From assembly GCA_907164885.2 (NCBI GenBank), contig OU015499.1, positions 146,869,618 to 146,933,617 on the forward strand: DNA of 64,000 bases. Reading direction: 5' to 3'. The notes under the pieces are model-generated. The model saw nothing but the letters and a program-made list of their open reading frames with translations. It was not told the origin of the DNA and did no database searches. This document shows, piece after piece, positions 12,686-23,039 of this stretch. How positions within the stretch are numbered: position 1 is the stretch's first letter; the number at the start of each line of letters is the position of its first letter. Both the position numbers and the translations under genes were made by a program. The stretch is from Dolomedes plantarius (Eukaryota > Arthropoda > Arachnida > Araneae > Dolomedidae).

Positions 12686-12828
12686 TTATACGTATTGTAT
12701 TAGCATTTAGCTTCACTCACAGAAAATTAGCGTAAAACGTAGATATCATATATATCATTTTCAACATGTAAACAACAATCAGTTCTCAGATACAATGCAG
12801 AAAAAAAATACCTGTAAATTATACTTAC

Positions 12829-12990
12829 TTCAATATCTGTTTACTTTTCTAGCATCAACTGGAAATCTATATTTGTGAAATAAAAAGCGACTAGAATCTG
12901 ACCTTCGACAATACGAACTTGGCCTCTGATTGGTCGATGGGCGGAGCCGCTCACTTGACGCTATTTTCGTCCCTTTAACTATGGTACCGC
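12829..12990 (-). promoter_or_regulatory. Putative first non-coding exon and promoter of zinc-finger gene A
   Basis: On the minus strand the sequence ATATTGAA is followed by a textbook donor, GTAAGTATAA (GT at 12828-12827), and unit B has the same exon end and donor. Upstream on this strand lie a CCAAT box (ATTGG on plus at 12929-12933) and a GC box (GGGCGG on plus at 12939-12944), with no clear TATA box. Only about 23 bp of exon next to the donor are shared with unit B; the sequence upstream of the exon is unrelated in B. The promoter call is inference. Confidence 0.4.
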
Positions 12991-13506
12991 TGAGTAATTT
13001 AAATATGTGTAACTTCTGACTATGGTTAGTCAAACATCACTTCCAAGACGAACTATATGAATATAGTATATTTATTAATTTAAATTGAATAGGCAATAGA
13101 GATAGATGCAAGTTTATAATTGTTTTTGACAAATTACTACATGATTGCACTGGGTTTAAATAAACGATTGAAAAAAAATGAGAATTTCAACATTTTGGTA
13201 CCATTATAGTAACTTTGAATGTAGTTATAATACGTACATTATTCCGCTGTTATAGGTATATGGTGGTTCTGCGTTTTTAACGTAGGATTACGTTCCACCA
13301 TAACGGTCCACCGGAAAGGAAAATTCCAGGCGCTAAAACCGTTCGTCCGTACCTCGAGAGTTATAGTTTTGGCAGCGTACCAAACTCAGTCAGTATCGCT
13401 TGGACAAGCAGTAAACAGTTAAACAGAAAAGTACCAAAATGCGTCAAAATTTTGACATACATAGTATATGTATATATATATATATACATACGTACATATA
13501 TATATA
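12990..13506. other. Unique spacer, nothing recognised
   Basis: AT-rich sequence with no ORF of note. It ends in a (TA)n/(TATATATACATA)n run at about 13466-13506 that served as the TA-rich target of the following Tc1 element. Confidence 0.5.
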
Positions 13507-13919
13507 CACTGGTGTAAGAAATTAAGAGAATTTGCAGACTTGGTCGATTATCTCTAGAACTACTGTACCGATTTTAATGAAATTTGATATGTACATACAT
13601 TGATACAATACAAAACAAATAATCATTCAAGAATTGTAATACACACGCATGATCGTGCGTAACACTCGTTGGAGTCGGAAGGTATGAAATAGCGGTTGCA
13701 TAATAAACAAAATAAGGGGTTAATAGATGGGTTAATAGGGGGCAGTGGCGTAGCTACATATTCAGCACCCTGGAGCAAGTAAAATCGGTGCGCCCACTTT
13801 TTTCTTGGAAGAGTTCTGGTGAAATTTGTTTTCTATCTACTCTTATTTCGATTTAAAACCTTACTTAATATATAACAATTTATTTGAAATTCAAGACATA
13901 AAATCAAGACTAAAAAGTG

Positions 13920-15250
13920 TCGGATTTCATATATATACTCAAGAGTCTTATTTTGTCGGAGGTGGCATAGGAAAATCGGGAGAGGTTCCTTGATGTTAAA
14001 TCGTTTGAGTTGTGAAACTCTGTTCACCTCAAAACCAAATTTTACGAGTTGTTTGACTTCCTCTATAATGAATGGAATGTCAATCGGGATACCTTTGATT
14101 AGGACTTTAAGAAGCCTTTCAGTCTTGCGGTTTTTTCCAAAAAATTCAGTTTTAGTGGCGATAAGCAGGGCCCGATTATGAACGCTGGGGGCCCCTGGGC
14201 AGATGCTATTTTGGGCCCCCCCCCCCTTACGGACATTTATAAAAATACATACTATCGGAAGTACTAGGTGCATACAACAAGGGGGTTTTGGGGCCCCCTA
14301 GCATCAGGGGGCCCTGGGCAAAGTCCCGATTTGCCCATGCGATAAAAAGGCCCTGGCGATAAGGTACCTTTGGATATTTCTAAATTGATCGATGGTAGTG
14401 GGAGAGATCTTAAGAAACTGTCCTCAGACAGTTTTGGGCAAATTAAATTGGATTAGGTTGTTTATATTTTCGATAATCTTTTGATAACCTGGAACCATTT
14501 TAATAAAGAATTGTTCTGGTTTAGGCTCTCTTTCTACTTGGATGGTATCATCCGTTACAATTTCCTCATCAGAATTTTCCTCAAGGGGGGCAAATTTATT
14601 TCTTGTTTCCATGACATCCGATTTTACCTGGTCTAATAAGTTTTGGCGAGCAACTCGCTTACCTTGTGGCTCATTACCTTCATTACTTCTTCTATTTTTT
14701 AACTAGATTTTTTAACTACCGGAGTAGTATTAAATTTACACACAATAGCAATTAGGTTTTTTAAATTATCAAAGTTAGGACCAAGGGTGAAAGCAACAAT
14801 GTACTTCCATATACCTGATAATTTGCTGATCTCAAAGTCATGGTCGAGTCCAGTTGAGCTGCAGATGTTCGCCAAAGTCTCATCCAAAGTTTGTATAATG
14901 AAGTCGATCGAACTCTTGAAGTCCTTAAATTCATGTGAGTTATCACCTCAGATCTTGAGAAAGTTCAGAATGTTTGGCATTTCTTCAATTTGAAGATGAT
15001 GAGGGTCAAGGTTTTGAAAAGCAACAGCTGGATCTAAATAGCATTCCATAACAGCATTCGCCAAATAAGTCTTCTCTCTACCGAGACGGAAGGGAGAATC
15101 TATTCCAGGAGCGGCAGTAGCGACATCAGAGACGGAAGGGTCAGGAGAAGTGTTTTCTCCAACATTCGTAATCCGTCGGATAGTTGGCAAAGATGTGGAT
15201 TTCATTATATTAAAAATATTCAATCCACTGCTGTCAGAAAATGGCTCCAA
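13920..15250 (-). pseudogene. Gag-like (PRE_C2HC) ORF1 relic of a non-LTR retrotransposon
   Basis: Read on the minus strand, successive fragments give LANAVMECYLDPAVAFQNLD (near 15060), METRNKFAPLEENSDEE (14612), FFIKMVPGYQKI (14516), and after the MITE interruption LIKGIPIDIPFIIEEVKQL, then GFEVNRVSQLKRF and KEPLPIFLCHLRQNKTLEY. The (V/L)IKGxP...GF.V..V.QL......PLP(I/L)F pattern is the PRE_C2HC domain of Jockey/X-element-type ORF1 (nucleic-acid-binding gag-like) proteins. Frameshifts and stops separate the pieces. No reverse transcriptase ORF2 is present, so this is a 3'-less fragment within the hAT. Exact borders are not determinable by eye. Confidence 0.75.
14166..14355. mobile_element. 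190-bp hAT MITE nested in the gag relic
   Basis: It starts CAGGGCCCGATTATG and ends AAAAAGGCCCTG. A perfect 8-bp duplication GCGATAAG lies on each side (14158-14165, 14356-14363). The interior is C/G-run rich. It splits the gag-like reading frame just before the PRE_C2HC core, so it inserted after that fragment. Confidence 0.95.
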
Positions 15251-15481
15251 GTTTGCTTCCTTTCTGGCGCCAAAATGGCGTCAGAAAATGGCTTCAAATA
15301 TGCAACTGAGCTCAAGCTATGAGAAACGATATTGAAAATATGAGGAGACGTATTGCAGCAGATAAAAATGTACAAGCTATAAATAGCAATCAATCTGGTA
15401 AAAAGATTGATATAAGCATTCGACGGAATCTTTATACAGTTAGTTTGTTTGCTAAAATGACATAAATGTATTTGAGCATGT

Positions 15482-16340
15482 TTAGTTTGCACATAAAAAA
15501 ACCTTCAAAATAGCTATTGTTCTTGCAATTGATAACGTGGTCAAAGGGCTAAGACGGTGTTGTGAGATGTTGCTTCTTAAATATGTTTTGATTAATTTCA
15601 GTTTTGAAAAACTTCGCTCTGATGTCGCTGCCGTCACCGGTAAAGTTAAAAATATCATGCATGCTGTAATAACATCAGAGAAGTTACTTGAGGCTGCGGT
15701 GGGAATTAAAAGTAGTTCAGCAACTTCGCGTATAGAAGCAATTGGTTTCAATTGAATATAAAAGCACATTTTAAATTGAAACAGTTGAGGTCCCAAACTA
15801 GGCGAAATATCGGAAAGATTTGCCGATTGTAACAATTCTGATCCTTCCAGGATACTTTTATCAGGTGACGCGACGAGATATGCAGGTGATAGACATTTAA
15901 AAAGTATACATAATTGTCGAAGGGATTTCAATCTAATAGTTAATTGATTAATTGTTAAATCCATTACTCTATAAAACACCTCTACTTTGAACACATTATT
16001 CAATGCGTTCATCTACTTGTAATTCATCAAACAATATTTTCACACGACGCAATCTTTTTTGGGGAAAACAAGGTTCAGTATTCCATAGAGCTGATAACTC
16101 AAAGGCATCGTTTTCACAAAACTCCCAATTATTCCTTAAGTTCTGGAATTGGATTAGGAGTGATGAAAACATCTCAACGGATTTCTCTATATTTTCATGA
16201 GTACCTTGCAGCATTTTCGAGGCTGTATTAATAGGTTCGAGTATTTTACTTTGTACAATCATCAAAATAATTGCTGAAAATTGTTCAAAATAATATATCA
16301 AATTTTTAGCTACACGTTGCTCGTCATAATTTTTTCCATT
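15482..16340 (-). pseudogene. hAT transposase, C-terminal half, frameshifted
   Basis: The minus-strand reading gives FSAIILMIVQSKILEPINTA and SKMLQGTHENIEKSVEMF, then LRNNWEFC, KRLRRVKILFDELQVDERIE. After a frameshift near 16005 it continues VFYRVMDLTINQL and the dimerisation domain VTAATSERSFSKLKLIKTYL with RLSPLTTLSIA, ending at 15482. This is the DUF4371/zinc-finger MYM-like branch of hAT transposases. The amino-terminal half, including the BED/TTF zinc finger and first catalytic residues, is not recognisable; a Tc1 element inserted at 16353 abuts the readable part. Confidence 0.87.
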
Positions 16341-16352
16341 CAATGATAAATA

Positions 16353-17805
16353 CACCCTTAGCCCCCCCCCCCCAAAAAAAAAAATATAAATAAAAATAAA
16401 AAATCGACGCACCAAGAAGGGGTAATGCAAATTGGACACAAATTGCTATGCATACAGGTTTCGACAGAAAATGCAAAATTTTAAAGTTTGGAGGCCAATG
16501 AATGAACATGTGACGTTGCAACACATCTTAACTGCGCAACTGGCAGAACATTAAAGAGTAGAAATTTCGATTCCAGGTCATAAATTCTTTGCGACTTTCA
16601 TTCCGTGTACTCAGGTAGACAGTAACTATGCCTCGCATACAGGTGCGCGAACAATATGCGCAGATGTCAGCATTTGAGAGAGGACATAGAAGCCGGTTGG
16701 TCTAATCGACGAATCGCTCGACATTTGGATAGGAGCGATACCACTATTAGACGATGTTGGCAGGAATGGGTGAACCATGGCCGAACACAGCGTCAAGAAA
16801 AAAGCAGTAGGCCTAGAGAAACGACAGAACGCGAGGACCAAGCAATCGTCAGAGCGGCACTCACAGCCCCAGATTCATCATTATCATCGGTCGTACGTGC
16901 AACTGGTGCTTCAGTGGCCGTAAGGACCATTCATAGGCGGCTCAGAGAAAGAGGGTGAGGTCACGGTGTCCCTTGCGCCGACTACCATTGACCTCTGTAC
17001 ACCGACAAGCCCGTCTGCTGTGGTGTCGGGCACATTCGACCTGGAATGTCACTGACTGGAGTAGAATTGTCTTCAGTGATGATTCCCGCTTCGAAATGAG
17101 CCCCGATGACCAGCGAATACGTGTCTGGAGACGCCCTGGACATCGGTGGGATACCAACCTTTCTGTCTTCCGCCATACGAGCCGACAACCAAGAGTGATG
17201 GTCTGGGCTGCCATTGCATTTCAAAGCAGGACCCCTTTGGTTGTCATCCGCGGCACCCTTACAGCACAGCGGTGTGTCGGCGCTGTTCTACGCCCCGTTG
17301 TGTTCCCCTTCATATCATGCCATCATGGTCTTACATTTGAGCAAGATAATGCCCACCCGCACACGGCGAGAGTTTCTACTGCTTGTCTTCGTGCTTGCTC
17401 AATGCTACCCTGGCCAGCAAGGTCGCCGGATCTCTTACCCCAGCCCATTGAGCACGTTTGGAGCATTATGGGCAGGGACCTCCAACCAGCTCGGGATTTT
17501 GACGATCTATCGTGCCAATTGGACAGAATTTGGCACGATATCCGGCAGGAGGACATCCGCAACTTCTATCAATCAATCCAAGTCAAATAACTGCTTGCAT
17601 AAGGGCCAGAGGGGGGACCAACGCGTTATTGACTTTTTCACTTTGTGAAGCTCTTTCTCTTGAATAAATCACCCATTTTTTCTCAAATTGTAATCATTTG
17701 TATTTCTGTACAAGTACATCACATCTACCGACTTCCGTCTCATTCGTATAACTCCATCTTGGTGCACCATGGGTTTTTTTTTTTGGGGGGGGGGGTCTAA
17801 CAGTG
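16353..17805 (+). mobile_element. Tc1-like element nested inside the hAT transposase gene
   Basis: The left end at 16353 (CACCCTTAGCCCC, then an A-run and GACGCACCAAGAAGG) mirrors the right end, which read inward is CACTGTTAGACCCCC, an A-run, then GTGCACCAAGATGG. TA flanks are at 16351-16352 and 17806-17807. Length 1453 bp. The C/A homopolymers near each tip explain the imperfect terminal repeat. A 3' fragment of the same family lies at about 23395-23850. Confidence 0.85.
16628..17590 (+). pseudogene. Tc1 transposase (DD34E), frameshifted
   Basis: Starts MPRIQVREQYAQMSAFERGH at 16628 and loses frame near 16680. It continues WSNRRIARHLDRSDTTIRRC (HTH) up to about 16955, and after a second frameshift reads CRAHSTWNVTDWSRIVFSDD, RPGHRWDTNLS, GLTFEQDNAHPHTAR and LLPQPIEHVW. 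Catalytic residues are Asp in FSDDSRF, Asp in EQDNAHPH and Glu in PIEHVW with 34 residues between the last two. The two frameshifts inactivate it, but point damage is otherwise light. Confidence 0.88.
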
Positions 17806-18185
17806 TATGTCAATATTTTAATTACATCAAAATAACGCGAATGTGGGGCATCAAGGGCCGGAACACGGGAAGACAATCGTGTTGGACAAACTCTTTTTAA
17901 TGTTTTTGCTAAGTTGGTTCGACTCGTTTCCCAACGCCTAAGAGAACTGAAGAAACGTAAATTTTTTCTAGCTGTTCATAAAATTGTCTGACTTCCTGTA
18001 CATTGGTGATACTGTCAATTCACTGTTAATTACCCGTATCTAACCAAGAGCATTTAAAAAAGTGTATTTTAATTTAATCGCTAGTCTGGCTGTTAATTTT
18101 ATTTCACGTATCCTGTGACACACGCTACCTGGAGTATTGAATACAACTCTAAAGTCACAGGTAAAATAAGCTACACCCCCTTAAA
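17806..18185. other. hAT interior, nothing recognised
   Basis: This segment should hold the 5' coding part of the minus-strand hAT transposase, but no frame reads as hAT. It is either heavily decayed or non-coding. Confidence 0.4.
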
Positions 18186-18610
18186 GATTTTTTTAAATAT
18201 TTTTTAGGGAGCATCTAAGGCCTAAGAGCAACACCATACAAAATTTTAATTTTCTAGAAAACATGTACCAGAGGTAGAATTTTGTTGTTGTTGTTTTGGG
18301 GAGATTAAGCTCCTTTTAACGCCTTAAATTTTGTATTTAAAAAAAATATTTCTTTGTGCGAACCTAGGGTCTAAGAGAAGCTATCATACAAAAATTCAGC
18401 TTTCTAGGTCTCATGGTTCTAGAAATACATTGTGTGTGTGTGTGTGTGTTTGTTTGTTTTGGGGAGGAGGATTAGGCCCCATTTGGCCCCCTTAAAATTC
18501 TGATTTATTAAAAAGATTTCTTAACGAGCACCTAGGGCATAATCGCAACATCCATGCAAAATTCATGCATCCTTAGACTTATGGTTCTAATGATTTGAGT
18601 TTCTTTTAAC
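18185..18610. repeat. ~150-bp minisatellite, about three diverged copies
   Basis: A unit containing GGAGCATCTAAGGC / GAACCTAGGGTCTAAG / GAGCACCTAGGGCATAA, followed by CATACAAAA, AATTTT or TTCAGCTTTCTAG, a TTTTGGGGAG block and a run into TTAAAATT, repeats three times. A (TTG)n stretch (~18283) and a (GT)n stretch (~18430-18450) occupy equivalent positions in the first two copies. Confidence 0.7.
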
Positions 18611-19636
18611 ACTCATTTTGAATATTTTTTGTGTATTTCTGTTTTGTCATTAGCCCGCAATTTTCTAATTAGATCTAAAATTATTTATAATGGAAATTTC
18701 GTTCTTCCTCTGCCGATTTTTTAAAAATTACCTCATGCATGTTATAAAAATACACATTTGTAGTTTTATAACATGCTGCTCCTGAAAATGTTTGCCGCCA
18801 ACTTTCAGCTATAATACGTAACTGTTAGGTAGTACCTATTATTATTTATGTTGCAACATCAATTAACATACTTCATAATTAAATCACTTACTTTTAAAAT
18901 TAGACGTCGGTGAATCCAACAACACGCTGTAGATAAGTAATTTAGTAAAATAATAGTCATAAATTGTACGAAGTCACTTAAACAGAACAATAAATTACAA
19001 GCCACAGTCTCAATAAGTTTTAAAAATTGTATAACACATTCATTCAAGAATCATCTTGAAATTCTTACACTGCACAAAGTAAACAATGGGAATATGAAGC
19101 GCTAAATACTAAGCTTGCTTTCAAAAGATCCCCGAATATTTGCCTCTATTCTGCGCCGATGTTAAGGCTGCTATGTAAAACAAAATCTTTGTTTGGACCC
19201 CTGCATGTTTTTGACTCTTGTAGCGGGAGGAGTCAGTAAGTTGACCCTAGAGAATTCTACCCCCGCTCGTTTAGAATGACATTTGAAGGATTGTAATGAC
19301 TCTCGCCATAGGGGGTGAAGATGCTCCAGCCATCTCCCGTTTCCTTATAAGACACTCAACTGGTAGCGTTTGAGAATATCTAGTGTCTAACACCGGACAA
19401 AAATTCAAAGCGCGACCTTGCCTAGGTTTATTTACTTAAATATATTTCATTTATATTTTGTATATTTTATAGAAAAAATTAATCTGACATATTAATTTAA
19501 ATAATTTTTTCAATTTAAATCTGACAAAAAATCGAAATTATTTATACAAAAGTTTTCACAAATTTTTATTTCGCTCTTTCAAATTTTCGCCCCTCATGAT
19601 TCGTGCTCCTGGAGCAGTTCGTTCCAACTGTCCACG
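18611..19636. other. hAT 5' region, nothing recognised
   Basis: AT-rich sequence with a short unremarkable ORF (18859-19047, minus) and a more GC-rich patch at 19190-19410. Subterminal to the hAT right end; no motif or gene identified. Confidence 0.4.
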
Positions 19637-19659
19637 GTAGCTACGTCCCTGATAGGGGG

Positions 19660-20681
19660 TATGGTTCCCTCTTACAGATATGCAGGTCTCGCAGCGTAAT
19701 TTCATACTTCAAATAAGGCAGTTTATCATTTCCTGTGGCAATTGGTCCAACTCGTTCAGCAACGCTGTTTTCATTCCCTGGATGGTTCTCGGAAGGGGGG
19801 TTGCGAGTTGCAATTGCCCTCCCCAGAGCGTCCTAGACATGCTCTATAGGGTTAAGGTCTGGAGATCTAGCTGGCCAATCCATCCGGCGAATATCCTGAC
19901 TCTCTAGAAATTCGTCGACCAGAAGAGCTCTATGTGGCCTCGCGTTATCGTCCATTAAAATGAACTCAGGACAAACTGCACCCCTGAAAAGGCGAACATA
20001 GGGCTCCAAGACCTCATCCCTATACCTCACACCAGTCACAGTGCCTCTTTCAAAGACATGGAGAGGTATGCGGCTATCCAACATGATGCCTGCCCAGACC
20101 ATTAAACCTCCTCCACCATAATGGTCGATTTCGCGGACATTGGAGGGTAGGTAGTGGGTCCCTGGTTCTCTCCATATGAACGTACGGAGAGAATCGGTGT
20201 TTAGGCTGATCCGGGACTCATCAGTGAAGCGAACGGTCGCCCATTGATCCATACTCCAATCTCTATGCTCTCTGCACCATGATAAACAGATTCTCCTGTT
20301 CTTAGAAGTGAGCGGGACGCAAACAGCAGGTCTTCTTACAAACAACCCTCTCTCATGAAGTCTTTTGGAAACAGTCACCCTTGATACACGGGTTCCTGTG
20401 GCTGCATACAAGTCACGAGAGAGCTAAGAAGCTGTAGCACTCCTGTTACGCCTCGCTATAATCGATAAATGGCGATCTTCTCTGTCCGTCGTGGCTCTTG
20501 GATGACCTTACCCAGGCTTTCTCTCGATGGATCCGGTATCATGGAACTGTTTCCATAAGTTACACACGACGCTGGGCGTTAAATTGAACTCTCTACAAAT
20601 TTGAACTTGAGATTGGCCTGCTTCTAGCCTCCCCACAATTCGCCACCTCATTCCATTATCTAAACGTTGGTGGTTACTCAT
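19660..20681 (-). pseudogene. Tc1 transposase (DD34E) with three nonsense codons
   Basis: The ATG is at 20681-20679 and the frame is the same throughout: MSNHQRLDNGMRWRIVG, SQVQICREFN, then stops where CAA became TAA (20520-20518) and CAG became TAG (20426-20424). The next 192 residues (20411-19833) are open and keep all catalytic residues: FTDES, MDDNARPH and SPDLNPIEHV with 34 residues between the second Asp and the Glu. A third stop replaces the Trp after IEHV (19832-19830). No frameshift is evident, so this copy is younger or better preserved than the one at 1019-2029. Confidence 0.9.
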
Positions 20682-20943
20682 TTTTACTGTTACAATTTGA
20701 AATTAACTGATTGCTGCAAAATAACACCAAGAAATTCGCCTAGGTGTGCTAGCGAACGAAATGCGACTTAACTTACGCGCGCTTATAAAGTCTGTTTCTC
20801 TACTGGCTCCGCCTGCACATACGTGTACGCTTACGTACAAGATTTACATTTTTGTCTAGAAACAGTGGTTTTACATTCAGTTCAGTTCTTTTCATTAAAT
20901 TCGATAAAATATGCAAATTCTCTTAATTTATTTCACCAGTGTA

Positions 20944-21690
20944 GTTTTAATATATTTTAAGTATCGAATTAAATTAAGAAACGTTAGGAAAAGTGCTGGA
21001 TTTTTTTGGTGCCTCAAATTTGAAGATTATACTTAAAAATGGCTCCTTTGTTTATGTAGTTCTGCTCTTGGGTTGAAATTTATATAATAAATGCTTTTAT
21101 TAATCAGTTAAATGGTTTAATAGGCTGCAAAAATGATCTAGCTAAGCTTCGCAGCTATGCCACCAAGGTCAGTGATTATTTCTGAGAAATATCACTTTGT
21201 TTATTTCGCTTTCAACTAAATGAATTTTTATGACGATAATTTAGATGTTTTCAGCCAATGAAATTCTAAATTAGCTTCCCCTAATGAATTATACATTCAG
21301 CCAATGAAAAAATTTTTGAATTCTTTTCATAACATTTCATTTTCTTCCTTTTCAACGAATACAATAAGGAAGAAGAGAGATTACCCCTAAAAATTCATAT
21401 CTAGATTATGGGTCTTATGCCAGACCTGAGTGCATCTGGTACATCAGTTCACTTTGGCCAGTATTTTATAATTCTAATTTTTTTCAGATGAAGATTCATA
21501 ATTTACGTTTTTAGTTAATTTTGTAACTTTTCCTAAAATATTTAAATTTTGGATCTTAGTTCTATAAATCGATTTATATATTTTGGAAATATTTTAAATT
21601 TTTAATTTTTGCTCTAAAATTTCATTCGGTAATACTTTTATCATCTAATTTTTCCTTTTTCTATATACGTTGAAATAATCTTCCTATAAA
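20944..21690. repeat. Diverged fourth fragment of the segmental unit
   Basis: It matches unit A 7690-8420 and unit B 40065-40650 in the same order. Shared landmarks are AAAAGTGCTGGATTTTT, GTCAGTGATTAT, AGCCAATGAAATTC, CGAATACAAT and GGTCTTA(T/C) followed by CCTGAGT, and a final CTATATACGTTGAAAT. Divergence is far higher than between A, B and C. The homology starts right at the TA flanking the split Tc1 element. Confidence 0.75.
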
Positions 21691-21940
21691 TTGTAAGTTG
21701 TCTCATCTAGTAGCGCATAGCCTTTTTACTATACCTAGACACTAACTTTATGGCCTAAGCTGTCACCGTTTAAAAGTTAAGGGAGTTGTAACAGATATAG
21801 TCTGAACCCTGTATATATACATTGCGAATAGCATTATTAAAGTGAGGCGAATATTGCGTTTATACTGAATTGTATTATAATAATAATTGAATTTTAACAG
21901 AAACTTGCATGAATTTCAGAATCTGAGTTTATACATATAG

Positions 21941-22037
21941 TTGAAACTGAAATGTTACTTAAACTGAATTGCAGATATGGTGATTGAATTGAAACTGAAA
22001 TGTTACTTAAACTGAATTGCAGATATGGTGATTGAAT
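21941..22037. repeat. 48-bp tandem duplication
   Basis: A 48-bp block beginning TTGAAACTGAAATGTTACTT at 21941 recurs exactly at 21989, and its first bases start a third time at about 22037. The surrounding sequence (21690-22788) has no recognisable gene. Confidence 0.9.
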
Positions 22038-22059
22038 TGAAACTGAAACTTGTATTGAA

Positions 22060-22788
22060 CTTGCGAACCTGTGAATATATATGATATTGAAACTAATATG
22101 TTATTCATGCTGAGTAAGAACGTAATTTTGTATGTACATTTAACTTATTCTAATGTATATTATTCATGTAATGTACTTATTCTAATATATTGAGACTTTA
22201 AAACAAATCTGCGCAGCTGGGAGCGCGGTGTCAAGTGTTGGGGCTTGCGGAGCCTGGTCAAGCGGATGAAATTGCAGCTATCAAATGTTTCGTGTGCCTA
22301 ACGGTTTGTTATTATTATCACATAACTCTGATGCTAGAGTTGTTCGTAGAAGGAAAGATGGAAAAAAAAGCATACAACTAGCATCCTTAAATGATGAGAG
22401 CTAATTCTCGCATTACAGGTCTGAACCATCCACATATGTCTAATATATTTAGATAACATATGACCTTCGTTGACTTCGTTGAAATGACCAAATAAATATT
22501 TCTGTTCATTTTTTTAAAATAATAATGCGGTTTCTAAATAAATTTTAAAAAAATTCTAAAAAAGTTAAAAATTTTGTTTTAATTTTGGAGTTTTTAACCA
22601 CCATTAACAAAATAACAAATGAACTTTTAAATTTGAATGGTACCGACTACTTTATTGAGCAGGCATCTGTATTTATTTATATCGATATTTGCTTAATATA
22701 TATAGTTTGATAGTAACAAAAATTAAAACCTTCTAACGTTTCCATGGAAACCACTAGGGGCACCAAATTGCGCAAATCATCCAAATAA
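22060..22788. other. Intergenic, nothing recognised
   Basis: A short GC-richer patch at 22203-22300 stands out in AT-rich sequence but does not fold or match as a tRNA by eye. No ORF with recognisable domains. Confidence 0.4.
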
Positions 22789-23022
22789 TTAAGTAAATGA
22801 TTCTAATAATTTGAATGAAATGTTCTTACTGATTGCACCTTGTTGGTCAAGATCCATGCTGTTGAATTCGGGATAAAATTTGCATGCCAATTCCCTCCAA
22901 GATTCACCCCTTTTAAATTTATCGCTAAATTCATCACACCTCATGTACCATATCGCGGGACTAATACGAATTTCTTCGATGAATTGTTCCTCATTCAAAC
23001 TTGCAATTGCAAAGCTTGCCAT
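22789..23022 (-). CDS. MADF-domain exon, probably from a Harbinger-type transposon
   Basis: The reading begins MASFAIASLNEEQFIEEIRI and continues SPAIWYMRCDEFSDKFKRGE, SWRELACKFYPEF. This fits the first two helices of a MADF domain: (F)IE.IR..P.(I/L)W, then a Y/F-SDK-x-KR.ESW.E.(A/C) helix. After the MADF-like part, GTAAGA at about 22826 could be a splice donor. PIF/Harbinger elements encode a MADF/Myb-type DNA-binding protein beside their transposase, and a Harbinger-like end lies 250 bp upstream on the same strand (23272). A host MADF gene exon is the alternative. No partner exon or Harbinger transposase is visible, so it is at best a fragment. Confidence 0.55.
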   Translation of the reverse strand: MASFAIASLNEEQFIEEIRISPAIWYMRCDEFSDKFKRGESWRELACKFYPEFNSMDLDQQGAISKNISFKLLESFT

Positions 23023-23039
23023 ACTGAACTGATTTGATG

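Larger units (their letters stand above)
1..12828 (-). other. Inferred first intron of zinc-finger gene A
   Basis: The donor GTAAGT is read on the minus strand at 12828-12823, and the acceptor is expected at the window edge (polypyrimidine CTCTCTTTTCA at 1-12). Units B and C have the same acceptor context in front of intact zinc-finger coding exons. The intron would exceed 12.8 kb, against 9.4 kb in unit B, because unit A has gained two Tc1 elements and two MITEs. No long ORF inside it looks like a host gene. Inference from homology; there is no transcript evidence. Confidence 0.45.
1..12852. repeat. Segmental duplication unit A (intron and first-exon side of a zinc-finger gene)
   Basis: Most of this stretch aligns by eye with unit B (33138-42596), and its first ~6.6 kb with unit C (51041-57410). 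Position 1 corresponds to the polypyrimidine tract next to the acceptor of the zinc-finger exons of B and C: read on the minus strand, the window edge ends ...CTCTTTTCA, one base short of AG. The coding exon of a third paralogue is therefore predicted immediately left of the window. Relative to B and C, unit A lacks about 430 bp (the equivalent of 34025-34455), a ~300-bp piece (36120-36430) and part of the hAT relic. It carries extra sequence at 10200-11875 and a local duplication at 120-2890. The right boundary is abrupt at 12852. Homology is seen directly; the gene assignment is inference. Confidence 0.75.
13743..19651 (-). mobile_element. hAT DNA transposon, 5.9 kb, with perfect 8-bp target duplication
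   Basis: The ends are CAGTGGCGTAGCTAC at 13743 and GTAGCTACGTCCCTG ending at 19651, an inverted repeat with two mismatches. The flanks are an exact 8-bp duplication, ATAGGGGG (13735-13742 and 19652-19659). It contains a minus-strand hAT transposase relic (15482-16340). Secondary insertions are a gag-like retrotransposon relic (about 13920-15250), a hAT MITE (14166-14355) and a Tc1 element (16353-17805). Without the Tc1 and MITE it would be about 4.3 kb. Confidence 0.93.
13507..20941 (-). mobile_element. Tc1-like element split by a 5.9-kb hAT insertion
   Basis: The left end CACTGGTGTAAGAAATTAAG at 13507 is preceded by TA (13505-13506). The right end ...TTTATTTCACCAGTG at 20941 is followed by TA (20942-20943). 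The 3' terminal 236 bp (13507-13742) and the 5' ~1.28 kb (19660-20941) are both in minus orientation and join seamlessly, relative to the sister copy 765-2237, once the hAT element and one copy of ATAGGGGG are removed. The Tc1 element is therefore the oldest layer of this nest. Confidence 0.93.

Noticed and set aside
22203..22300. Possible tRNA gene or SINE in a GC-rich patch
   Set aside because: An A-box-like TGGTCAAGCGGAT is present but no convincing B box, cloverleaf, tail or target duplication.
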